Assembly (NCBI RefSeq): GCF_900166625.1
Contig: NZ_LT800499.1
Span: 1,132,372-1,196,371 of the forward strand
Origin: Halobacillus massiliensis
GTDB taxonomy: Bacteria; Bacillota; Bacilli; Bacillales; Halobacillaceae
Length of the DNA stretch: 64,000 nucleotides
Direction: 5' to 3'
Positions 58,186 to 64,000 of the stretch are shown here, piece by piece. A model generated the notes under the pieces. It was not told the DNA's origin. It ran no database searches and saw nothing but the letters and a program-made list of their open reading frames with translations. Every line of letters begins with the position of its first letter. Positions within the stretch are counted from its first letter, which is position 1. A program made the translations under genes and the position numbers.

Positions 58186-59352
58186 TTAGACTCGTTTTTC
58201 AACAAATCTCTTCATTCGTTCCGTGGCTTCATCCAGCTGCTTCAAGGAAGTTGCATAAGAGCAGCGCACGTGTCCTTCCCCGCTTTCGCCGAAGACATTA
58301 CCAGGTACGACAGCTACTTGTTCTTCCTGGAGCAGTTGTTCGGCAAATTCACCGGAAGTCAGTCCTGTTGCTTTTATGGAAGGAAAGGCATAAAACGCCC
58401 CTCCCGGCACGGGACAGTTTAATCCAATTTCATTAAGACTGCTTACGATAAAGTTCCTTCTCTGTTTATAGCTTTCAAACATATCCTGCACGCTTTGTCT
58501 TCCATTTTTCATGGCTTCCAGCGCGGCATGCTGAGCCATCGTCGGAGCGCACATCATCGTATACTGGTGAATCTTCACCATTGCGGAGATAATTTCTTCA
58601 GGCCCTGCGGCATAGCCTAAACGCCAGCCAGTCATCGCAAAAGCTTTGGAAAATCCACTGATTAAAATGGTACGTTCTTTCATCCGGCTGACGGAAGGAA
58701 AGCTTGTATACTTTTCGTCATATGTTAATTCTGCATATATTTCGTCAGATAAAACAAGAAGGTTATGCTTCTCTATAACTTCAGCAAGCTGCTCTAATTC
58801 CTGACGGTTTAAAAAAGTGCCTGTTGGGTTATTCGGATTACATAAGATAATAGCTTTAGTTTTTGACGTAACCGCTTGTTCAATCTGCTCCGGTGTCACT
58901 TTAAATTCATTTTCTGCCTGAGCTTGAATGGTTACGGGTACACCTCCAGCCAGACTTACGGTTGGTACATATGCGACAAAACCAGGTTCGACTACGATGA
59001 CCTCATCTCCTGGTTCCACCACGGCTCTAAGCGCAAGGTCAATAGCCTGGCTTGCTCCGACTGTTACAATTACCTGGTCTTCGGCTTCATAGCTCAACTG
59101 ATAATTTTTATCTAGATATGTACTGATCTCTTTTCTAAGTTCAAGCATCCCGGCATTTTCTGTATAAGAGGTATAGCCTTGCTCTAAGGAGTGAAAGCTT
59201 TGTTCAATAAAATTCCATGGAGTGACGAAATCAGGTTCGCCGACTCCAAGAGAGATAACATCTTCCATCTGTGCCGCCAGGTCAAAAAAGCGGCGGATGC
59301 CTGATGGCTTTAAACTTGCGACTTGTTTAGAGATAAAAGATGTTTGCTTCAT
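58186..59352 (-). CDS. alaT: Alanine transaminase / class I-II aminotransferase
   Basis: A 388-residue PLP-dependent aminotransferase. Key residues are Asn175 in N-P-N-N-P-T-G, Asp203 and Tyr206 in S-D-E-I-Y, the PLP Lys236 in S-G-F-S-K-A-F-A-M-T-G-W-R, and the C-terminal Arg in V-R-C-S-Y-A that binds the substrate carboxylate. It overlaps the Lrp-type regulator gene by 4 bp, the arrangement of B. subtilis alaR-alaT (yugG-yugH), where it makes alanine from pyruvate and glutamate. The gene symbol rests on this context; other transaminase activities are possible. Confidence 0.87.
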   Translation of the reverse strand: MKQTSFISKQVASLKPSGIRRFFDLAAQMEDVISLGVGEPDFVTPWNFIEQSFHSLEQGYTSYTENAGMLELRKEISTYLDKNYQLSYEAEDQVIVTVGASQAIDLALRAVVEPGDEVIVVEPGFVAYVPTVSLAGGVPVTIQAQAENEFKVTPEQIEQAVTSKTKAIILCNPNNPTGTFLNRQELEQLAEVIEKHNLLVLSDEIYAELTYDEKYTSFPSVSRMKERTILISGFSKAFAMTGWRLGYAAGPEEIISAMVKIHQYTMMCAPTMAQHAALEAMKNGRQSVQDMFESYKQRRNFIVSSLNEIGLNCPVPGGAFYAFPSIKATGLTSGEFAEQLLQEEQVAVVPGNVFGESGEGHVRCSYATSLKQLDEATERMKRFVEKRV

Positions 59353-59846
59353 GGGGATACCACAATTCTTTTATCATCGTCGTCATCGTCATGCAGAATA
59401 ATTCCGTCGTGTTTATACTTTTTCAACACAAAATGTGTGGTTGTAGAGATGACCGAATCAAGGGTAGATAATTTTTCGGAAATGAAGTTTCCAATATCCA
59501 TCATTGTTTTTCCTTTTACAGAAACGGATAAGTCGTAGGAACCGGACATTAGATACACGGAATTCACTTCCGGAAAACGATAAATACGTTCGGCCACTTT
59601 GTCAAAGCCGACACCACGGGCTGGCGTTACCTTTACATCGACCATAGCGGTAACGTCTTCTTTATCTAATACTTTGGCCCAGTCTATCAGAGTCGAGTAG
59701 CCGAGAATGGCTTTCTTTTCTTCAAGACCGTCAATCAGTTCCCTGACTTCTTCTATACTAATCCCCATTAATTTGGCGATTTTTTCCACTTCTAGATTGG
59801 CATTTTTTTCGATTAGTTTTAACAATTCTACTTCTTTTTCATTCAC
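59349..59846 (-). CDS. alaR: Lrp/AsnC family regulator AlaR
   Basis: A 165-residue Lrp/AsnC protein. An N-terminal helix-turn-helix (about residues 5-60, V-E-K-I-A-K-L-M-G-I-S-I-E-E-V) is followed by a RAM ligand domain (about 70-145, V-Y-L-M-S-G-S-Y-D-L-S-V-S-V). An unusual Asp tract (six Asp) lies near the C-terminal end. Together with the downstream aminotransferase it matches B. subtilis AlaR, the activator of alaT. I start at GTG 59846 with GGGTG upstream; the frame is open to 59879. Confidence 0.8.
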   Translation of the reverse strand: MNEKEVELLKLIEKNANLEVEKIAKLMGISIEEVRELIDGLEEKKAILGYSTLIDWAKVLDKEDVTAMVDVKVTPARGVGFDKVAERIYRFPEVNSVYLMSGSYDLSVSVKGKTMMDIGNFISEKLSTLDSVISTTTHFVLKKYKHDGIILHDDDDDDKRIVVSP

Positions 59847-59944
59847 TGCTAACACCCACTTCTTTATTATGCCTCTCATTCTATCAGTATAAGGGTTAAA
59901 TTTAAATACTTAACATTGGGACGGAAAAGAGAAGGAGTTTACCG

Positions 59945-60106
59945 TTAACTCTTTACTTTAGCTTCAGATATGGCAGACTGGATTAACTCGATATGGCTAG
60001 TGATTAACTCTTTAATATTGTTATTGTCTGCTTCAGCTTTTTTAAGGTCAGCTTTCAACCTTCTCAGTTCTTTATAAAAAAGCTTCATTTCAAGATGTGT
60101 AATCAT
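59945..60106 (-). CDS. Small coiled-coil protein (53 aa)
   Basis: ATG 60106 opens a 53-residue helical, charged protein with a likely coiled coil (E-L-R-R-L-K-A-D-L-K-K-A-E-A) and no Cys or membrane helix. AGGGGG is upstream but 13 bases away, and ATG 60088 is an alternative. No family recognised. It lies between alaR and the terminator of the DUF2294 gene. Confidence 0.5.
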   Translation of the reverse strand: MITHLEMKLFYKELRRLKADLKKAEADNNNIKELITSHIELIQSAISEAKVKS

Positions 60107-60180
60107 GTGAAAAATTCTTCCCCCTAAAAGTTCGATTCACCCACATTATTTACGAGAGTATGAGATTTTATTCTATTAAA

Positions 60181-60226
60181 AAAATAAAAGCCGAAAAGAA
60201 CAGGGGATCCCTGTTCTTTTCGGCTT
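60181..60226 (-). terminator. Strong terminator (minus strand)
   Basis: AAGCCGAAAAGAACAGGG and its exact complement flank GAT (60188-60226), an 18-bp perfect stem followed on the minus strand by a T-rich tract. It ends the DUF2294 gene. Confidence 0.93.
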
Positions 60227-60263
60227 ATGTCTGACACAGTTTGTCCAGCTCACTACTGCCTGT

Positions 60264-60950
60264 TCATTTTTTATTTGGTTTTAATATAAAAGCAATTACG
60301 CTATCATCACGGGCAAAATCCCAGTCCACAAATACATCTTGAACTTCGGTTTTAAATATCTCAGCAAAGTGAGTATTATTAAGGAGCAGTTCACCCTCCA
60401 GCTGCCGCTTAGCTACTCGAAGATTTTCATCAAAACCGAAAGAAATCAACTGCTTTTCAATAGGCACTAAGATACCTTCGCGGATCACAATTATGGCACG
60501 GGAACTCACCATATGGGAGTCAACATGTGCGGGAGCTTTTTCCGCCTGTTCACTAACCCATGAAATCTCTTTATGCACATCCTGTTTACCGGGATAATCG
60601 TCTGTCTGCTCCGGTTTTTCAGAGCTGACGCCGACAATGCATCCCGTTTGATTGGCAAGGTTCCAATCATAGTAAATCTGCTGTATATCTAAATCTGTAA
60701 TACCTTTAATCTGTCCGAGAATTTCGGGCTCGAGTGATTTCATTACATATTCCCTGGTTGTTTTTACGGTTAGCTCCTGTTCTTGCTCTAAGAGAACTTG
60801 CTCAGTCGCAGAGACAAAACCGCTTAAATATATAAGTACATATGGCGGGCTGATTGTTACATGAATAGCTTGAGGACCTTTACCAAATTTGTCCCGCAGC
60901 AGTTTCCCGAAATTGTTAGCCATTTTCGTTTGCTGTTCTCTTACTTCCAT
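60264..60950 (-). CDS. Double DUF2294 domain protein
   Basis: A 228-residue soluble protein with two copies of the DUF2294 domain (about residues 8-105 and 125-225). Each shows a G-K-G-P/H-M-V segment, a beta strand ending in I-Y-L-S or I-V-I-R-E-G, and a V/I-Y-Y/V-D-W-x-L/F-A end (Y-Y-D-W-N-L-A and F-V-D-W-D-F-A). The domain is common in Bacilli, often near bicarbonate or Na+ related genes, and its role is unknown. I start at ATG 60950; the frame is open to 60986 and AAGGA lies 12 bases upstream. Confidence 0.8.
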   Translation of the reverse strand: MEVREQQTKMANNFGKLLRDKFGKGPQAIHVTISPPYVLIYLSGFVSATEQVLLEQEQELTVKTTREYVMKSLEPEILGQIKGITDLDIQQIYYDWNLANQTGCIVGVSSEKPEQTDDYPGKQDVHKEISWVSEQAEKAPAHVDSHMVSSRAIIVIREGILVPIEKQLISFGFDENLRVAKRQLEGELLLNNTHFAEIFKTEVQDVFVDWDFARDDSVIAFILKPNKK

Positions 60951-61168
60951 AAAATCAAACATCCTTTTTAAAGAAGAAGCATTCAATCTTCCTCTCTATT
61001 TTATTTTAATATTTTTAGAATTTTATGTAAATATTTTTATGATTTTAAATTTATTTTCCCGGATAAATTATCAGAGAAACATCTTTTTATACTGTTTTAA
61101 GTAGGGTAGAAGAAACTCTTATTAAGCTGGTTCAAGCTGAAATTTTGCCTTAAGTCACAGCTCTTATT

Positions 61169-61194
61169 AAAATAGTAGCTATAGCAACTATTTT
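61169..61194 (+). promoter_or_regulatory. MarR-type operator of the MarR-pirin operon
   Basis: AAAATAGTAGC-TATA-GCAACTATTTT is a palindrome with 11-bp arms and one mismatched pair, 21 bp before the MarR start codon. It resembles the AGTTGC/GCAACT sites of MarR regulators. Confidence 0.65.
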
Positions 61195-61214
61195 ATAGTA
61201 AAGGAAGAGACTGC

Positions 61215-61673
61215 ATGAATCTGGGCTTTCAGGATTATATAAGCATAAGAATACATCAGACAGATTTAAAGCTTACCGGCTATATAAAATCTAAGCTAGA
61301 ACCTTATAATCTCGCACCTGAACAGAATCTAATTATGATGCTGCTGTGGGAAAATGATGGCTTATCTCAAAATAAACTTGCCGATCTTTTAGGGAAGGAT
61401 AAGACAAATATAGCTCGAATGGCTTCGAACCTTGAAAAAAAAGGCTTTATAAGGCGTAATTATTCGAAGGAAGATCGCAGGAGTCTGCAGCTATATTTAA
61501 CTGATAGTGGAGTGAAGCTTAAAGATAAAGTAATACCTGTGGCTGAAGCGTTTAATAAGACTGTAACAGAAAAGATTTCCGAAGAAGAAATAATAGAACT
61601 TGATCGGATATTAACAAAAATGGTACAAAATCTTGAAAAGGAAGAGATAAATGACAGAAAAAAAGCGTTATAA
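61215..61673 (+). CDS. MarR family transcriptional regulator
   Basis: A 152-residue MarR-type regulator. The winged helix (about residues 45-110) has L-S-Q-N-K-L-A-D-L-L-G-K-D-K-T-N-I-A-R and the wing S-K-E-D-R-R-S-L-Q-L-Y. The only upstream signal is the long palindrome at 61169-61194, consistent with self-repression. AAGGAAGAG lies before ATG 61215. It overlaps the pirin gene by 23 bp, so both are one operon. No Cys-based redox switch (DUF24/OhrR type) is visible. Confidence 0.9.
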   Translation: MNLGFQDYISIRIHQTDLKLTGYIKSKLEPYNLAPEQNLIMMLLWENDGLSQNKLADLLGKDKTNIARMASNLEKKGFIRRNYSKEDRRSLQLYLTDSGVKLKDKVIPVAEAFNKTVTEKISEEEIIELDRILTKMVQNLEKEEINDRKKAL

Positions 61674-62514
61674 AAGAGAGATTAAAGATCATTGGTATGT
61701 GCAGTATAATGAAATGGGATTCCCAGCAATACAAAAAGGCTGGGTGTTATCTGTAGATCGCTGGCGTGACTTTGATCCTTTTATCTTAATGGCAGAGGAC
61801 TGGTTTAAAAAAGGAACGTTTCCCGATCACCCGCACCGTGGTTTTCAGACAGTAACCTATGTAGTGGACGGCCGGTTAGAACACATTGATAATGGAGGCG
61901 GCCGCGATATTTTGGAGCCTGGGGATGTCCAGTATATGAACGCTGGCTGGGCGGCACGTCATGCAGAAGACGGCGTGGAAGATGATGTAGCTCATACGCT
62001 GCAGCTTTGGCTGAATCTTCCAAAGGAGCAGAAGAAGTCAGAAACAATCTATCAAAATATATATAATGAAGAAGCTCCAGTTGTGCCGTTTGAGGGAGGC
62101 TCTCTCAAAGTCTTCTCTGGAAAAGTGGCTGGCGTGGAAGGGCCGATGAATTCACTTGTTCCTATTACACTTAGCGAAATAACATTATCTGAAGGTACAG
62201 AGTTTACGCTTAATACTCCCAAAAACCATAATGCATTTCTGTACGTCCTTGCCGGTGATATAAAAGCGGGAGAAAACGAAGTCCGCTTAAAAAAGCATGG
62301 AGTTGCGACTTTATCGTTTATTGAAGAAGGAGAAGGAGAAAGCGAACTGAAAATCCGGGCTAATAAGAGGCGAACGAAAGTTTTAGTTTATTCCGGGAAA
62401 CCGATTAAGGAAGAAATTGTTCCGCATGGACCGTTTGTAATGAATTCCATGGAAGAGATCCGACAGGCGTATGACGATTTTCGGAGCGGTAAATTCGGAC
62501 CTCCGGCCGTTTAA
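61651..62514 (+). CDS. Pirin family protein
   Basis: A 287-residue pirin with two cupin barrels. The N-terminal metal site is complete: H-P-H-R-G-F (two His), then a third His in the R-H-A-E segment with its Glu. D-N-G-G-G-R-D and G-D-V-Q-Y-M-N-A-G match the family. Bacterial pirins are Fe or other metal proteins; some are quercetin dioxygenases, others act as redox-dependent regulators. Its operon with a MarR regulator suggests an inducible detoxification or stress role. AAAGGAAGAG inside the MarR gene is its ribosome binding site. The IS element begins 16 bp after its stop. Confidence 0.92.
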   Translation: MTEKKRYKREIKDHWYVQYNEMGFPAIQKGWVLSVDRWRDFDPFILMAEDWFKKGTFPDHPHRGFQTVTYVVDGRLEHIDNGGGRDILEPGDVQYMNAGWAARHAEDGVEDDVAHTLQLWLNLPKEQKKSETIYQNIYNEEAPVVPFEGGSLKVFSGKVAGVEGPMNSLVPITLSEITLSEGTEFTLNTPKNHNAFLYVLAGDIKAGENEVRLKKHGVATLSFIEEGEGESELKIRANKRRTKVLVYSGKPIKEEIVPHGPFVMNSMEEIRQAYDDFRSGKFGPPAV

Positions 62515-62530
62515 TAAAGAAAAGCGGAAG

Positions 62531-62555
62531 GGTAGTGCCCCCTGAAAGTTAGAGT
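62531..62555 (+). repeat. IS left inverted repeat
   Basis: It starts GGTAGTGCCCCCTGAAAG and pairs with the right end at 63972-63996 with three mismatches. Confidence 0.85.
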
Positions 62556-62560
62556 TTTTA

Positions 62561-63362
62561 TTATGCAGCTGATTGGCTGGTTTGAGTTCGGTATTGTATG
62601 GGACTTAAACCAGCCAATTTTGCTTTTATGCGTTCATTATTATAGTAGTTCACATATCCCTCAAGTTTTCTTTTAAGCTCTTCATAAGAAACCAGTTCTT
62701 CTCCGTAATACATTTCCTGTTTGAGAATCCCGAAAAAATTCTCCATCGCTGCGTTATCTGCGCAGTTTGCTTTTCTGGACATACTTTGAAAGATTTGATG
62801 TTTCTTTAAGGTTTTCACCCACGTGTTATGTTGATAATGCCAGCCTTGATCGGAGTGGATGGTTGTTCGGTATTCGGCTTCCGTTCGACACTGCTTCATT
62901 CAACGGCTTTAAAACAAGGTCCAGGGTTGGTCGTTTAGAAATTCCAAAAGAGACAATTTCCCCATTAAATAAGTCCATAATCGGGCTTAAATAAAGCTTC
63001 TCATTTCCTGCACATTTGAATTCCGTCACATCTGTGACTAATTTTTGGAGCCGTATTGGCGTGTGGAACCTGCGTTTTAATCGATTATGAGCCACTTTCC
63101 CAACTGTACCTTTGTACGATTTATACCGGGATTTTCTAGTGAATTTCTCACACTTCAATCCGAGCTCACCCATGATCCGATGAACTTTTTTATGGTTGAT
63201 CCTATACCCCTGATTTCTAAGCTCGAAAGCAATGCGGCGATAGCCATATGTCCCGTTGTGCTTATGAAAGAGTTTCGTAATTATTTCTTTCCACTCTTTA
63301 TTCGGATCTTCCTTCTGTAACTGCTTCTTCTGGTAATGATAAGTGGCTTCAGGAATGTCCAC
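62561..63362 (-). pseudogene. IS3-family transposase orfB, frameshifted
   Basis: The transposase catalytic subunit is split over two frames. The first (63362 down to 62826) holds the HTH_21 region and the first catalytic Asp in T-D-V-T-E-F. The second (62899 down to 62561) holds H-S-D-Q-G-W (second Asp) and, exactly 35 residues later, the Glu of E-N-F-F-G-I-L-K. The frames must switch between about 62880 and 62897, where the conserved text is interrupted. All three DDE residues survive, so one base change would restore the protein. Confidence 0.88.
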
Positions 63363-63379
63363 TCTTCGTAAAGCGTCTT

Positions 63380-63943
63380 TTACTTTGAATCCTTCTTGTT
63401 TGAGTTCGAATACCAGCGCTGCTTGTGCTTTTCGAGATAGGCGTCCGGATTCTCCTGAAAAGCTTTTAACTTTTTTAGATAAGAATTCTCTAAACGTAGG
63501 AGTTCATTTTCACGTTCCAATTGTTCTTCCCGAGTTGGTGCTTTTTCTGTTTTGGGTAACTTTTTCTTAGGTTTTTTTGACATAGAAGGCCGTCCTTTCG
63601 CTTTTTCCCGGAGGCCCTCGCTCCCTTCCTTCTGAAATATGTTGGCCCAGCTCGCAATTAAAGCAGGGTTGTTCAGTTGGAAGGCAATCGCAGTCTCCTG
63701 AAGAGAAGCTCCTGTCTGTTTCCTAAAGTTTAATACATCCATCTTGAATTGGACAGGGTGGACTTGTTTGGAATGCTTCCTTTTTAACCCTTCTTCTCCA
63801 AATGCTTGATAAGCACGAACCCAACGTAAGATTTGAGCATCACTAGGAATGGAGTACTTTTTAGCTAATAAAACGTATCCTTTATGTCCTTGAAGATATT
63901 CCCTTACCACCTTCAATTTAAATTCCTTACTATACTTTGCCAT
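63380..63943 (-). CDS. IS3-family transposase orfA
   Basis: A 187-residue DNA-binding subunit with two helix-turn-helix units (about residues 5-55 and 65-115) and a leucine-zipper-like coiled coil at about 135-165 (L-E-R-E-N-E-L-L-R-L-E-N-S-Y-L-K-K-L). It binds the terminal repeats and normally joins orfB by a -1 frameshift near its end. I start at ATG 63943 (M-A-K-Y-S-K-E-F-K); GGGGTG is upstream and the frame is open to 63973. Confidence 0.9.
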   Translation of the reverse strand: MAKYSKEFKLKVVREYLQGHKGYVLLAKKYSIPSDAQILRWVRAYQAFGEEGLKRKHSKQVHPVQFKMDVLNFRKQTGASLQETAIAFQLNNPALIASWANIFQKEGSEGLREKAKGRPSMSKKPKKKLPKTEKAPTREEQLERENELLRLENSYLKKLKAFQENPDAYLEKHKQRWYSNSNKKDSK

Positions 63944-63971
63944 AGAAAACACCCCGGAAGTTAGATTTTTC

Positions 63972-63996
63972 ACTCTAACTTCCGGGGTGCACTACC
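63972..63996 (-). repeat. IS right inverted repeat
   Basis: Read on the minus strand it starts GGTAGTGCACCCCGGAAG. It is followed by AAG, the candidate target duplication. Confidence 0.85.
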
Positions 63997-64000
63997 AAGA

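Larger units (their letters stand above)
62531..63996 (-). mobile_element. IS3-family (IS150-like) insertion sequence, 1466 bp
   Basis: The element has 25-bp terminal inverted repeats (62531-62555 and 63972-63996, 22 of 25 matching, outer end GGTAGTGC), two reading frames orfA and orfB on the minus strand, and a candidate 3-bp target duplication AAG on both sides (62528-62530 and 63997-63999). orfB is frameshifted, so the copy is probably not autonomous. It sits just downstream of the pirin gene and may have split that operon's terminator. Confidence 0.9.

Noticed and set aside
58053..58436. Plus-strand frames opposite alaT
   Set aside because: Shadow frames across the strong alaT coding sequence and its terminator.

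Overview
The window looks like chromosome of a Gram-positive, endospore-forming, probably moderately halophilic member of the Bacillaceae, close to Halobacillus and its relatives. The grounds are strong AGGAGG ribosome binding sites, GTG and TTG starts, sigma-B and sigma-K type promoters, a CotD-like spore coat gene, very acidic secreted proteins, Bacillus-type alaR-alaT and rsbR genes, and a heterocycloanthracin-type bacteriocin locus. The species is inference. No rRNA, tRNA, CRISPR array or prophage was seen.

Layout. 1-2.1 kb: end of an MMPL transporter gene and a secreted YhgE-like coiled-coil protein. 2.2-2.7, 23.3-23.9 and 37.7-38.3 kb: three arrays of a long hairpin-forming intergenic repeat. 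2.8-5.6 kb: an RraA-like gene and a protein built from 30 copies of a 21-residue Gly/Met/Pro unit. 5.6-11.5 kb: nucleoside hydrolase, arylamine N-acetyltransferase, aldo-keto reductase, a repressor-exporter pair sharing an operator motif, and an RsbR paralogue. 11.7-21.1 kb: membrane protein, CsbD, hydrolase, PAP2 phosphatase, M23-like protein, VOC protein and a four-gene ABC-2 exporter operon. 21.4-28.3 kb: small membrane genes (two frameshifted), cell-wall amidase, VWA lipoprotein, CotD-like coat protein, CopC and CopD. 28.3-35 kb: MarR-MFS operon, EamA exporter, stand-alone ABC ATPase, SDR, BrnQ. 35.3-41.9 kb: full-length YhgE/Pip protein, YqcI/YcgG protein, EmrE-type exporter divergent from an XRE-cupin regulator and an SDR. 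42-43 kb: a candidate halocin C8-like bacteriocin precursor. 43.2-49.8 kb: Dus, alpha/beta hydrolase, LURP-one-like protein, PLD-like protein, GNAT, a second YqcI/YcgG protein, FabI and small genes. 49.8-55.7 kb: thiazole/oxazole-modified microcin cluster (SagB-type dehydrogenase, YcaO protein, E1-like protein, 18-cysteine precursor). 56-62.5 kb: GNAT, a degenerate histidine phosphatase, NTF2-like protein, a Cys-rich tail-anchored peptide, alaT-alaR, DUF2294 and a MarR-pirin operon. 62.5-64 kb: an IS3-family element with a frameshifted orfB.

Main points. Two unrelated peptide-antibiotic candidates lie 12 kb apart. The first is a TOMM locus whose precursor has a Cys every third residue for 15 repeats and is separated from its modification genes by a hairpin that may act as an attenuator. 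The second is a secreted 261-residue precursor ending in a Gly/Ala-rich domain with six cysteines in a symmetrical C-x7-C-x7-C-x21-C-x7-C-x7-C pattern, preceded by a 28-codon membrane-peptide gene. Other notable signals are the repeat arrays with compensatory stem changes, the recently expanded 63-bp coding repeat with a 252-bp higher-order period, and a hairpin between the Shine-Dalgarno sequence and start codon of the VWA lipoprotein gene. All functional statements come from reading the sequence; no database search was run.
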